From NCBI GenBank assembly GCA_050011815.1, contig JBEKIJ010000002.1:1-64000 (forward strand): a stretch of DNA of 64,000 nucleotides. Reading direction: 5' to 3'. The position numbers and the translations under genes were made by a program. How positions within the stretch are numbered: position 1 is the stretch's first letter; every line of letters begins with the position of its first letter. Shown here piece by piece: positions 1-7,184 of this stretch. This DNA is from Chersky-840 sp050011815. Lineage in GTDB: Bacteria > Actinomycetota > Acidimicrobiia > Acidimicrobiales > UBA8190. The notes beneath the pieces are model-generated. The model was not told the DNA's origin. It searched no databases and saw nothing but the letters and a program-made list of their open reading frames with translations.

Positions 1-597
1 GTGGGTGGTGTCCTGATCGACTGGGACCCCCGGTACCTCTATCGGGAGCTGATCCCCGACGAAGCCGACATGGAGCGATTCCTGGCCGAGGTCTGCGCTC
101 CGGACTGGCACGCTCAGCATGATCTGGGCGCTTCCTACGAGGACACGATCCCACCACTGGTGGCTGCCCATCCCGAATGGGCAGACGAGATCCGGGCGTG
201 GAGCGCCCGCTTCGTCGAGATGTACGGCGGCGTATTCGACGGGACGGTGGCACTGCTCGGTGAGCTGCGCACCAGACAGGTGCCCTTGTTCGCCTCGACG
301 AACTGGGGTGCGGCCAGCTGGGCGGCCGCCAAGGTCCGCTACGACTTCCTCGGCTGGTTCCAAGGGGCACTCGTCTCAGGAGAGGTGGGCCTCGCCAAGC
401 CCGACCCCGCCTTCTTCGATCTGCTCGTCGACACCTTCGGGCTCCACCCCTCCGAGACGCTCTACATCGAGGACAACCTCGACAATCTCCGAGCCGCCGC
501 GGACCGGGGATTCGTGACGCACCGGTTCGTATCAGCGGAGTCCCTTGCCGATGCCCTTCGTCGCTACGGCCTCACCGACCCAGAGACCGAGAAGTAG
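1..597 (+). CDS. HAD-family hydrolase, 5' truncated by window edge
   Basis: Haloacid dehalogenase superfamily, subfamily IA, a cytoplasmic phosphatase or dehalogenase acting through an aspartyl intermediate; the substrate cannot be told from sequence. The window opens inside motif I: GGVLIDWDP is visible, while the family pattern DxGGVL puts the nucleophilic Asp one residue upstream of base 1. The GTG at base 1 is therefore probably an internal Val codon and not the start. Motif II (FASTNW), the motif III Lys (GLAKPDPAFF) and motif IV (YIEDNLDN) are all present, so the remaining 198 residues look intact. The stop TAG at 595-597 is shared with a candidate -10 box for the next small reading frame. 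The family is near certain, the substrate unknown. Confidence 0.85.
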   Translation: MGGVLIDWDPRYLYRELIPDEADMERFLAEVCAPDWHAQHDLGASYEDTIPPLVAAHPEWADEIRAWSARFVEMYGGVFDGTVALLGELRTRQVPLFASTNWGAASWAAAKVRYDFLGWFQGALVSGEVGLAKPDPAFFDLLVDTFGLHPSETLYIEDNLDNLRAAADRGFVTHRFVSAESLADALRRYGLTDPETEK

Positions 598-600
598 GCT
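595..600 (+). promoter_or_regulatory. Candidate leaderless -10 box (TAGGCT)
   Basis: TAGGCT lies six bases before the GTG at 607, the same arrangement seen at eleven other genes in this window. The first three bases are the stop codon of the HAD gene. Confidence 0.35.
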
Positions 601-606
601 CCGGTC

Positions 607-684
607 GTGGGATTCATCTTCCGCAAATTCCTCGCCATCCTCAAGGTGCGACGCGAGCGCCGCAACCGATCACGAGGTCTCTGA
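607..684 (+). CDS. Tentative 25-residue cationic small protein
   Basis: GTG-initiated short frame with a hydrophobic-amphipathic start (GFIFRKFLAILK) and a strongly basic tail (RRERRNRSRG), ending in TGA at 682-684. The composition resembles a small membrane-associated peptide. No Shine-Dalgarno is visible, but a TAGGCT hexamer sits six bases upstream, fitting a leaderless mRNA. The next gene lies on the other strand, so this is the only plus-strand coding candidate between the HAD gene and 2405. Function unknown; it could be chance. Confidence 0.3.
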   Translation: MGFIFRKFLAILKVRRERRNRSRGL

Positions 685-746
685 GCCCGAGAGGGTGCCG
701 GTCGCGGGCCTCGGGTGGAACCCGTCGAGCCGTCCGGGAAGGGTAC

Positions 747-1004
747 TCAGGAAAGGTTGTCGATCTCGGCTTCGCAGCGTCGGCACCGCACACCCGGTGC
801 CGGCTCCCACGGCGCGATCTTCCCGGCCAGGCGGAACAGCGAACACATCGAGAGATCCGATGGCACGCCATCGGTGACCAGGTGGGCGTGCCACAGTGCC
901 TGTTCCTCCCGGGCCGGCACCGACAGCGCATCGCTCCACCGTTTGTCGGGAGCAGCCACGAACTCCACGACAGCGTCATACCCAAGACGACACGACCCCA
1001 GCAT
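747..1004 (-). CDS. Hypothetical protein with C-terminal CxxC
   Basis: 85-residue protein of unknown function. The ATG at 1004 is preferred: an AAGGG sequence lies about ten bases upstream, and it follows the TPR gene by 26 bases on the same strand, so the two are probably co-transcribed. The sequence contains WHAHLVTDG in the middle and ends in VRCRRCEAEIDNLS, whose CRRC pair could bind a metal or form a disulfide. An in-frame GTG four codons upstream is an alternative start. No family is recognised. Confidence 0.6.
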   Translation of the reverse strand: MLGSCRLGYDAVVEFVAAPDKRWSDALSVPAREEQALWHAHLVTDGVPSDLSMCSLFRLAGKIAPWEPAPGVRCRRCEAEIDNLS

Positions 1005-1030
1005 CAGTGAAATCACCCTTGACGGTGAGC

Positions 1031-1942
1031 TCAACCCTCGTCGAGGAGCGTCGACAAGCGCTTCCTGGCCTTCTGGGTATCGGGGTCTTGGTCCCCGAAC
1101 ATGCGCTCCCGAGTGGCCAACGATCCCTCCAGCATCGCCTGCGCCCTCTCGCGCCGGCCCAGTCGCCACAACGTCTCCGCCACCTGATCGGCGGCACGCA
1201 GCGTCCGTCGATCGTCGGGTCCGTAGGCGCGCTCGGTGATGGACAACGTCTCCTCCCCCAGTCGGAGGGAGGCTTCGGGGTTCCCTTGTCTGGTCAAGGC
1301 CAGTGCCAGCCAGGAACGGGCGATGCGGGCCTCGGGGTTCAGTTCGCCGAGAGCGGCGACGACGTGCTCGAGGGCCTTTTGTGCCTCGGGAAAGTCCCCG
1401 TTGGCGACGAGCGCGATCCCGAGCCCCAACTCGGCCTTCACCGTGTCCCGTGATTCGACTCCCGTGGTCCGGCGCCACCTGTCGAAGGCTTGTCTCTGGA
1501 GGTCGACCGCCCCTGCCGTCTCACCGGACTTCAAGAGGTCGGTGGCGAGACGCCCCATGAGATTGAGCGCCTGGGGGGAATCGGTGCCGCTCCGGCTACG
1601 GGCCAGGACCAACAACTCCTCCCTCACGGCGATCGCCTCGGGAAGCCGGCCACATTGCTCATAGGCGGTGGCCGCCATGTGCAGCGCATTGAAGGTGACG
1701 TTGTGGACCGTCCGGTGGGCTCTTCTGAAGACCAGGATCTCATCGGCGGCCTCTCCGGCCGCGTCGAGCTCGCCTCGATCGAGAAGGAGACGACACGCTT
1801 CGACCCGGCCCGCGAGCTGGACGTTGGGGCCCCGTTTCGAGAAGCGGAACCGCTCCCGGAGCTCATCGGGGGAGGCTCTTCCCTTCACCCCCGCGGTAAG
1901 TCGGTCGATGGAGCCGGACAATAACCTGTTGTATCGGCCCAA
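1031..1942 (-). CDS. Tetratricopeptide-repeat protein
   Basis: Roughly 303 residues of helical repeats of the TPR_12 / kinesin-light-chain kind. Recurrent A-L-Y/R-G spaced helices (for example AATAYEQCGRLPEAIAV, LGIALVANGDFPEAQKAL and LAETLWRLGRRERAQAML) each end with the 'GpdhpdTl' type turn (YGPDDRRTL, FGDQDPDT). Such proteins are protein-protein interaction scaffolds; there is no catalytic domain and no signal peptide. The only standard start codon is TTG at 1942. The same frame stays open for 19 more codons upstream, up to the stop of the preceding ABM-like gene, and that stretch (SLREHSDEADKL) looks like coding helix. The N-terminus is therefore uncertain. Confidence 0.75.
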   Translation of the reverse strand: MGRYNRLLSGSIDRLTAGVKGRASPDELRERFRFSKRGPNVQLAGRVEACRLLLDRGELDAAGEAADEILVFRRAHRTVHNVTFNALHMAATAYEQCGRLPEAIAVREELLVLARSRSGTDSPQALNLMGRLATDLLKSGETAGAVDLQRQAFDRWRRTTGVESRDTVKAELGLGIALVANGDFPEAQKALEHVVAALGELNPEARIARSWLALALTRQGNPEASLRLGEETLSITERAYGPDDRRTLRAADQVAETLWRLGRRERAQAMLEGSLATRERMFGDQDPDTQKARKRLSTLLDEG

Positions 1943-1999
1943 CTTGTCCGCCTCGTCCGAGTGCTCGCGCAGGCTGCCGGCGACGTCTCTGGTGCTGAG

Positions 2000-2296
2000 T
2001 TAGAGGTCCTCGTCCCGCACGACGTCGAGGTTGCGGAATGTCGGAGGGGCGTCGCACAGTTTCGCCAGCTGGCCCGCGAATTCGGCGGTCTCGGGTCTGT
2101 TCGAGTTCTCCATGGCGGCCTCGTAGGAGGGGAACTCCACGATGTGCACGTAGGTACGATCGCCGTCGCGATCCTTGGTCTGCATGGCCCTCGTCGGCGT
2201 TCGGACGCCCGCCGTCTGGGCGAGCCATTCGTCGAGGGTGCGGTTGAATGCGTCGATGTCGCTCGTCTTGAATTCGATCAGCTGCACGAATTTCAT
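2000..2296 (-). CDS. ABM-like dimeric alpha/beta-barrel protein
   Basis: 98-residue protein with the look of the antibiotic-biosynthesis-monooxygenase / stress-responsive dimeric barrel superfamily: an N-terminal strand MKFVQLIEFK, a helix around DIDAFNRTLDEWL, a second strand RTYVHIVEFPSYEAAM and a helix AEFAGQLAKL. Members range from cofactor-free oxygenases to small stress proteins, so activity is not assignable. The second ATG (2296) is chosen because the first ATG, four codons upstream, overlaps the GGGAGG ribosome-binding site. The TAA stop at 2000-2002 is followed in the same frame by the TPR gene. A TAGTCT hexamer (complement of 2330-2335) may be its -10. Confidence 0.6.
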   Translation of the reverse strand: MKFVQLIEFKTSDIDAFNRTLDEWLAQTAGVRTPTRAMQTKDRDGDRTYVHIVEFPSYEAAMENSNRPETAEFAGQLAKLCDAPPTFRNLDVVRDEDL

Positions 2297-2392
2297 CGTT
2301 CCTCCCATCCCGGGCTCTGCTCCGAGCCAAGACTAGTGAGCCGGGTCCGCGCCGTCGACCGTCCGTCCTGCGGCCGTGGTGGGCGGTGGCAA

Positions 2393-2398
2393 TAGTCT
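2393..2398 (+). promoter_or_regulatory. Candidate leaderless -10 box (TAGTCT)
   Basis: TAGTCT ends six bases before the GTG start at 2405. No ribosome-binding site is visible, as expected for a leaderless transcript. Confidence 0.4.
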
Positions 2399-2404
2399 CT
2401 GCTC

Positions 2405-2854
2405 GTGCCCGTACGACGACGACACGTTCTCCACGTCGGTGTGATCGTCGCCGTGCTCTTGCAACTGGGCTTCGCGGCCGCCTTCTTGGTGGATGCCAGC
2501 CAGACCAACCGCACCTATGACGCGCTGTCGGCACACCGCGTCACCGCCCCGGCCCACACGATCGGCTGCGCGTTCGTCGGCACCGTGGGAAGGTCGGGGA
2601 ACTATTCCGGGCACGTCTGTCAGGTCGGCTACAGCTACCGGGGCCAGCAGTTCACCGCCTACATCCCCTATGGGCAGGACGAGACGTTCTACGTCGACCC
2701 GAACGACACCTCGCTGCGGATGAGCAAGACGTCCTTCGACAAAGGACCCGGAGAGACGACCGGCGACCTGGTGATCGCCGCCTTGCTCTTGTCGGGGGCC
2801 GTCATCGTGACGGTGGTGCACCAGCTCCACATCCGCAGGTCTGCCCGCCGATAG
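2405..2854 (+). CDS. DUF3592-like membrane protein
   Basis: 149 residues with an N-terminal membrane helix (about residues 8-28, VGVIVAVLLQLGFAAAF), an extracytoplasmic domain of roughly 85 residues and a C-terminal membrane helix (about 121-140). The central domain carries the pattern CQVGYSYRGQQFTAYIP and then YVDPNDTSLRM, typical of DUF3592 beta domains found between two helices. Two Cys (in TIGCAF and HVCQV) lie in the outside domain and could pair. The role of the family is unknown. The start is supported by a -10-like hexamer six bases upstream. It diverges from the ABM/TPR genes. Confidence 0.65.
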   Translation: MPVRRRHVLHVGVIVAVLLQLGFAAAFLVDASQTNRTYDALSAHRVTAPAHTIGCAFVGTVGRSGNYSGHVCQVGYSYRGQQFTAYIPYGQDETFYVDPNDTSLRMSKTSFDKGPGETTGDLVIAALLLSGAVIVTVVHQLHIRRSARR

Positions 2855-2912
2855 GGGGCATTTGGGGCGGCCGGGCTCAAGGTCGCCGGCCTGGCTGTCG
2901 AGGAAGACATCC

Positions 2913-3152
2913 ATGGCGGGAAACCTCCGGAGTAAAGAGCACGATTGGCAGTCACTACGCGTCCGTCAGGTCGCCGTCCGGCAACGGGCCGAGAGGCTGC
3001 CGGGCGTCACGCTGCGGCAGCGATCGGGGCGCTATTGGCTCGACGGCGTCGAGGGCAACGTGATCACGATCAGCCCGGCCATGACCCTCGACGAGCTCGA
3101 ACGGGAGCTCACCCGGCTGACGAGCACCCACCTCGACGGCTGCCAGGGATAG
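2913..3152 (+). CDS. Hypothetical protein, 79 residues
   Basis: Small soluble protein of unknown function. The ATG at 2913 is preferred over an earlier in-frame codon because GAGGAAG sits six bases before it. The sequence has a basic first half (SLRVRQVAVRQRAERL), a central short beta-like stretch (RYWLDGVEGNVITISP) and a C-terminal helix (LDELERELTRLTS). It ends nine bases from the convergent channel gene. No family recognised. Confidence 0.5.
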   Translation: MAGNLRSKEHDWQSLRVRQVAVRQRAERLPGVTLRQRSGRYWLDGVEGNVITISPAMTLDELERELTRLTSTHLDGCQG

Positions 3153-3161
3153 GAACGCCGC

Positions 3162-3770
3162 TCACCCTTGGGGCTGTCTCTGGCGCGAGATCACGTACTC
3201 GACGGGCCTCGAAGCCAGCAAGAGCAGCAGCGCCCACAGGCCGATGGCCGGGACGGCGATCACCGACACGAACACCACCGCCATGACGCTGGTGGCGATC
3301 AGTGCCGACACCAGGGTCGCCTCCCCCCGGACGGCGTCGTCTTGAAGGTCGGGCCACCGCACGATGGCCCATTGCTGGATGAGGCCGGCGATGGTGGCGA
3401 CCAGCAGTGTGCCGATGTAGATGGCGTTGACGCCGGTGCTCCCGTGCTTGGCCGCGCCCAGCAACTCGGTGGGAAAGGGGAGGAACACGATGCTGAGCAA
3501 CCACAGGAACATTCCCCCGACCAGCACCGCGTTGTACTTCTTGACCCGCTCGAACTGCTGATGCTGCGCCCACCAGAAGTTGCCGATGACGGCGAAGCTC
3601 AACGCGAACGCCAGCAGCTTGTCCCTGTTCACGTCCAGGAAGTGCCCGACACCGGTGGAGCCGATGGCGCCGGCCACGTCGACGAGGGGCAGGATGAGCA
3701 GCGTGATGGCGATGGCCACCACCGCGTCGCTGAAGTTGACCAGGCGCCGGAGGCCCGTCTCGCTGCGCAT
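3162..3770 (-). CDS. TMEM175-family (DUF1211) potassium channel-like protein
   Basis: 202-residue integral membrane protein. The N-terminal signature FSDAVVAIAITLLILPL matches the conserved TM1 of bacterial TMEM175 channels, whose FSD motif and the following pore-lining hydrophobic residues are diagnostic. About five to six hydrophobic segments follow, including FALSFAVIGNFWWAQHQQF, another conserved stretch. Bacterial homologues are tetrameric K+-permeable channels of the inner membrane. The start ATG at 3770 gives MRSETGLRRLVNFSD, the usual N-terminal spacing. It is convergent with the small hypothetical gene; no regulator is adjacent. Confidence 0.85.
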   Translation of the reverse strand: MRSETGLRRLVNFSDAVVAIAITLLILPLVDVAGAIGSTGVGHFLDVNRDKLLAFALSFAVIGNFWWAQHQQFERVKKYNAVLVGGMFLWLLSIVFLPFPTELLGAAKHGSTGVNAIYIGTLLVATIAGLIQQWAIVRWPDLQDDAVRGEATLVSALIATSVMAVVFVSVIAVPAIGLWALLLLLASRPVEYVISRQRQPQG

Positions 3771-3823
3771 GGCTCATTGTCTCAGCTGACCCACGGTGGG
3801 GCGCACCGTGGGGGGGCGCCCGG

Positions 3824-4618
3824 TCAGGGCAGCCACGAGACGTGACCATGCAGGAGGACATATCCCACGAAGGCACCGGCGTCGATCAGGGTGTGGGCCA
3901 GGACGAGGCGGGGCAGTCGACCCTGGCGTTGGTACAGCCGGCCGAAGATCAGCCCCATGACGAGGTTGCCGAGGAATCCGCCGAATCCTTGGTAGAGGTG
4001 ATACGCACCTCGCAGCACCGCACTGGTCACCAGGGCCCGGTCGTCGCTCCACGCCAGCTGCTTCAGGCGGTGCAGGAGATACCCGCACACCACCACTTCC
4101 TCGAGCGTGCCGTTCTGCGCCGCCGCCAGCACCAGGACAGGGATCCGCCACCACACCGCGGGCAGCGTGGTGGGGACGACGCGGACGTTCAATCCGGCGT
4201 GGTAGGCGCCGAGGTACAAGAGCAGTCCGGCGCCGCCGATGACCGCCGCCAGGCTCACGCCCCACGAGACCTCCCGGCCGGGCTGTGAGCCGTCGAGCCC
4301 CAGATCACCGAGGGACTCGTTGGACCGGACCAGGAGGTAGGCGACGAGCACGACGGGAACGACGGCCACGGCGATCCCCACGAGTTGATAGGCCAGGTTC
4401 AACAGCGAGCCGTCGGCGCCGGCCGTGGGGTTGAGCACCGCGGTCTGCGCCCGCAGGGATGTGCCCGAGGACAAGGAGCGGATCAGGTCCAGGACGGCGT
4501 AGACGGCCGAGGCGCCGAGCGAGAGGGCCAGGACCAGCCATATCTCTTGGGAGAGCGCCCGCCTGCTGACCGGCAGGGCCGTGGGTCGAGGCCCTTGCCC
4601 GGTCGGCTCCTCGCTCAC
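3824..4618 (-). CDS. CPBP/Abi-type intramembrane protease homologue, motif 1 Arg replaced
   Basis: 264 residues with about seven to eight membrane helices. The CPBP (Rce1-like) family hydrolyses peptide bonds inside the membrane, using two conserved motifs. Motif 1 is normally EExxxR; here it reads EEVVVCG, with Cys (codon 4087-4085, TGC) where Arg (CGC) is usual. The second motif His is present in LRGAYHLYQGF and a third His in LAHTLIDAG. Loss of the Arg may reduce or change activity. The GTG start at 4618 is preceded by TAGCCT seven bases upstream. The gene stands alone, about 50 bases after TMEM175 in reverse order. Confidence 0.75.
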   Translation of the reverse strand: MSEEPTGQGPRPTALPVSRRALSQEIWLVLALSLGASAVYAVLDLIRSLSSGTSLRAQTAVLNPTAGADGSLLNLAYQLVGIAVAVVPVVLVAYLLVRSNESLGDLGLDGSQPGREVSWGVSLAAVIGGAGLLLYLGAYHAGLNVRVVPTTLPAVWWRIPVLVLAAAQNGTLEEVVVCGYLLHRLKQLAWSDDRALVTSAVLRGAYHLYQGFGGFLGNLVMGLIFGRLYQRQGRLPRLVLAHTLIDAGAFVGYVLLHGHVSWLP

Positions 4619-4625
4619 TCGGGCG

Positions 4626-4631
4626 AGGCTA
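4626..4631 (-). promoter_or_regulatory. Candidate leaderless -10 box (TAGCCT)
   Basis: On the minus strand TAGCCT is followed after seven bases by the GTG start at 4618 of the CPBP-like gene, with no ribosome-binding site. Confidence 0.45.
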
Positions 4632-4660
4632 CCGGCGTACCGATCTCGGCTCGGGGCGGC

Positions 4661-5437
4661 TCACACCCCCGGGAAGATGGCGCGCAGATCGTCGACGGTG
4701 ATCCCCGGCGCCTCGAGCCGCACCGTCCGGGCGTGGGCCGGGTCGAGGCGCCCGTAGACGAGCCGGAGCAACTCCTCCGACGACAGCTCCAGCGTTCCGG
4801 CGACGTCGCGTGCCGACCACGGCTCGAGCGCCACCCCGTCGGTGACGAGGGCGAAGCTGCGTTGCGGGGTGGTGGTCGACACCCGCACCGTGGCGGGCTC
4901 GGGGCGGGGCTTTCCCACTCGGGGCACCATGTCCCCCAGGCCGTCGACGACGAGCTCCACCGCATCAGGGGCCACCGTGGCGGACGGGTCGAGCATCACG
5001 GCAATGTCCCAGCTGTGGATGGCGTGCTCGGGGAGTCGCAGGCGGAGAAACCGCACCGCGTCGAGCTCCATGCCGAAGGCGGCGAGCGCGAAGGAGCTCC
5101 ACTGTGCGTCGTCGAGAGACTCCAGGCGAGCCACGAACGCCTCGTTGGCGGCGACGGACTCCGCCACCTGCTCGTCGGGGCTCCGGGCGTTCCACGCATC
5201 CCAGATCGGGGGGAAGGACTCAGGGGCGGGCGCCTCACCACCGCTCAGCCCGGCGTCGAGGAGAAGGCCGAAGATCACCGCTTGGCTGCCGAGGTGCGAG
5301 AACACCTCGGCGATGCTCCATTCCGTGTCGTACGACGGGGCCCGCACGCCGGCCCCGTCCAGTCCCGCCGCCAGGGCGGCCAGGCCATCCTGGGACCGCC
5401 GCAGCGCACTCACCCAGCGAGATGGATCGGTGGACAC
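4661..5437 (-). CDS. Mycothiol-dependent maleylpyruvate isomerase-like (DinB fold) protein
   Basis: 258-residue protein of the actinobacterial TIGR03083-type family: an N-terminal DinB-like four-helix domain with the metal-site context DTEWSIAEVFSHLGSQA and later LPEHAIHSWDIAVML, then a C-terminal SCP2-like domain. Some members use mycothiol and a metal to isomerise or transfer; most are unassigned. The His in FSHLG, the Glu in TEWS and the HxxHSWD region are the probable metal ligands. The GTG at 5437 has AGAGGAG five bases upstream. It follows the FMN reductase gene by 23 bases, so both are likely in one operon controlled from the MarR-divergent promoter. Confidence 0.75.
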   Translation of the reverse strand: MSTDPSRWVSALRRSQDGLAALAAGLDGAGVRAPSYDTEWSIAEVFSHLGSQAVIFGLLLDAGLSGGEAPAPESFPPIWDAWNARSPDEQVAESVAANEAFVARLESLDDAQWSSFALAAFGMELDAVRFLRLRLPEHAIHSWDIAVMLDPSATVAPDAVELVVDGLGDMVPRVGKPRPEPATVRVSTTTPQRSFALVTDGVALEPWSARDVAGTLELSSEELLRLVYGRLDPAHARTVRLEAPGITVDDLRAIFPGV

Positions 5438-5460
5438 AGACGCTCCTCTGTTCTCGGGTT

Positions 5461-6105
5461 CTACGACGCTTGTTGGAGCTCGGCCATGGCCGCTCGCACC
5501 CTGAACGACGCCGGCGCGAGCTCGCCTGCGGCCCGACCTTGGGCCAGAAGGGCCGCCCACCACGCCAGGTCGTCGAGCATGACGGTCATGGCGATCTCGG
5601 TCATGGGGTCGACCGGGGCACCTTGCTCGTTGAACGCCGTGTCGACCTTGGGGATCAAGACGGTGTCGCGCAGGGGAACCATCTCCGATTCGATGGCGAC
5701 GTGCATCAGGTGCTCGACGGCCCGGACCCCGGCCGCGATGCCGATGCTGTAGCCCACCGCCGCCAGCGGCTTGTTGCGCAGGGCGAAGCTCACGAACACG
5801 CTGTCCAAGGCGTTCTTCAGAACGCCGGGAATGGAGTGGAGGTACTCGGGGGTGACGATCAACAGGGCGTCGGCCTCCTTGATCGTCCGGTTCCACTGCC
5901 GGACCACGGGATCGGAGTAGGTGGGGTCGGAGAAGTCGCCGATGGTCCCGACGTGCTCCTGGAACATCGGCAGCGCCCAGTCCCGGAGGTCGAGGACCTC
6001 GACGTCGAAGGCGCCATGGGCGCTGGCCCGCTCGAGGACCCAGGGGGCGACGCGATCGGCGGCCCGCGTGGGCCGGGTGCTCCCGAGGAGGATCTTCAGC
6101 TTCAC
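5461..6105 (-). CDS. NADPH-dependent FMN reductase-family protein
   Basis: 214-residue flavodoxin-fold reductase. Evidence is the N-terminal strand-loop KLKILLGSTRPTRAADRVAP (the GSTR phosphate-binding loop for FMN), then DALLIVTPEYLHSIPGVLKN, where PEYxxSxPGxLKNALD is the family signature, and KPLAAVGYS. Members reduce FMN, azo dyes or quinones with NAD(P)H. The GTG start at 6105 is chosen because GGGAG precedes it and the fold begins immediately; a longer frame exists but would read through the operator. It is transcribed divergently from the MarR gene, which suggests MarR represses this reductase and the downstream DinB-fold gene until an aromatic or quinone inducer appears. Confidence 0.85.
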   Translation of the reverse strand: MKLKILLGSTRPTRAADRVAPWVLERASAHGAFDVEVLDLRDWALPMFQEHVGTIGDFSDPTYSDPVVRQWNRTIKEADALLIVTPEYLHSIPGVLKNALDSVFVSFALRNKPLAAVGYSIGIAAGVRAVEHLMHVAIESEMVPLRDTVLIPKVDTAFNEQGAPVDPMTEIAMTVMLDDLAWWAALLAQGRAAGELAPASFRVRAAMAELQQAS

Positions 6106-6159
6106 GTGGGGCTCCCGGTCCGAGGGGGTGACGGGCACGCCGGCCTTATTGCGCCGACG

Positions 6160-6205
6160 ACTATTGACCTCCTCAAGTATTCTCCTGATACTTGAGCAAG
6201 TCAAG
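6160..6205. promoter_or_regulatory. Symmetric divergent promoter with MarR-type operator
   Basis: A perfect inverted repeat, CTCAAGTAT (6172-6180) and ATACTTGAG (6188-6196) with a 7-base spacer, sits between the FMN reductase and marR-like genes. Forward promoter: TTGACC (6164-6169), 17 bases, GATACT (6187-6192). Reverse promoter: TTGACT (6204-6199), 17 bases, AATACT (6181-6176). Both -10 elements lie within the palindrome, so one bound dimer would block both directions. Confidence 0.75.
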
Positions 6206-6227
6206 CTTTTGCTGAGAGACTGCGGCC

Positions 6228-6653
6228 ATGTCCGATTCACCGTCTCGTGGGGAGCTCGACGAGGTCGTCGACGGGCTCCTCGAAGTGACCAGGCGGACCC
6301 ACGAGGTGCTGGCGGCGGTCGCGGCGCGCCATGACCTCACCGCCCAGCAGGTGGGGCTGCTCCGGCTCCTCGACGAACCCGTGTCCATGCGGGCCTTCGC
6401 CGAGGAATTGGCCTGCGACCCGTCCAACGTGACGGGCCTCGTCGACCGGGTGGAGCGCCTCGGCCTGGTCGACCGGGTCCCCGATCCCGGCGACCGACGC
6501 ATCCGGATGCTCACCCTGACGCCCAAGGGCCGGCGGCTGCGCGACCGGATCAACGGCGAGGTGGCCGGCGATCTCGCCGCCGCCCTCGGCCTGAAGTCGC
6601 AGGACCACGCTCGCGTCCTCGACCTGCTCGCCACCCTGACGTCGCCACCCTGA
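6228..6653 (+). CDS. MarR-family transcriptional regulator
   Basis: 141-residue winged-helix DNA-binding protein. The recognition region is clear: LTAQQVGLLRLLDEPVSMRAFAEEL leads to CDPSNVTGLVDRVERLGLV and the wing VPDPGDRRIRMLTLTPKG, the canonical MarR DxRxxxxxLTxxG motif. MarR proteins act as dimers that release DNA on binding small phenolic or oxidised ligands. The gene is divergent from the FMN reductase operon and its own promoter overlaps the palindromic operator, so autoregulation is expected. A shared ACTATTGACC block in front of the next gene hints at a wider local regulon. Confidence 0.9.
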   Translation: MSDSPSRGELDEVVDGLLEVTRRTHEVLAAVAARHDLTAQQVGLLRLLDEPVSMRAFAEELACDPSNVTGLVDRVERLGLVDRVPDPGDRRIRMLTLTPKGRRLRDRINGEVAGDLAAALGLKSQDHARVLDLLATLTSPP

Positions 6654-6718
6654 CCGCCACCACCCAGACGCCACCGCCCTGACCGCCACCACCTGAGCTC
6701 CGCCGCCAGGGTTGCTCA

Positions 6719-6753
6719 ACTATTGACCATCACTTGGATGGGAGTTGATGGTC
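6719..6753 (+). promoter_or_regulatory. Inverted repeat and -35-like element before the 117-residue gene
   Basis: GACCATCA (6725-6732) and TGATGGTC (6746-6753) form an 8-base inverted repeat with a 13-base spacer. The stretch ACTATTGACC (6719-6728) is identical to ten bases containing the -35 of the MarR promoter (6160-6169). A short GTGAC-CC-GTCAC repeat follows near 6765. Confidence 0.4.
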
Positions 6754-6809
6754 CGAGAGCACTGTGACCCGTCACGCCAATTCTCGTGACCACTGAGGCG
6801 GGGGGACAC

Positions 6810-7163
6810 GTGGGAACAAACGCTGAGCTCGACGGCGAGGGCGAGCCCGAATGGGTATTCGAAGCCCCCGTCGAAGAGGCCACCGACATGGGCCCGCTCG
6901 GCGTCAGCGGTCCTGACATCTTCGTCCGGGCCAGGTCGAACCGCCGGGGAGGGCGCCCGGCGAGGTCCAACCGCAAGGACCGTCTGCCCCTCGTCTTCTC
7001 GCGTCAGGGACGCCATTCCATCGACGAGGCCAGTCGGGCCCGGGCCCGGGCCAACCATCCCTGTCAGGGACCGCGCCGGCTCTACCTCGTGGATCCCGAT
7101 GGTGAGGACGAGACCACTCGCATCGAGTTGCGGCGCCGGTTCGAGGACTCGGTCGCCGGCTGA
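6810..7163 (+). CDS. Hypothetical basic protein
   Basis: 117 residues, no recognised domain. An acidic N-terminal part (LDGEGEPEWVFEAPVEEATD) is followed by a strongly basic middle (RARSNRRGGRPARSNRKDR and RHSIDEASRARARANH) and a mixed C-terminus. The charge split suggests a flexible or nucleic-acid-associated protein, which is inference only. The GTG at 6810 is chosen because a GGGGGG run lies four to five bases upstream; an earlier GTG at 6786 is possible. It ends 21 bases from the convergent VOC gene. Confidence 0.5.
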   Translation: MGTNAELDGEGEPEWVFEAPVEEATDMGPLGVSGPDIFVRARSNRRGGRPARSNRKDRLPLVFSRQGRHSIDEASRARARANHPCQGPRRLYLVDPDGEDETTRIELRRRFEDSVAG

Positions 7164-7184
7164 GCAGCCGAGGAGGGCGGCGGC

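Noticed and set aside
747..1478. 243-codon minus-strand frame overlapping the TPR gene
   Set aside because: Only the last 85 codons lie outside the TPR gene and have their own ribosome-binding site; the rest is an alternative frame of the TPR gene.
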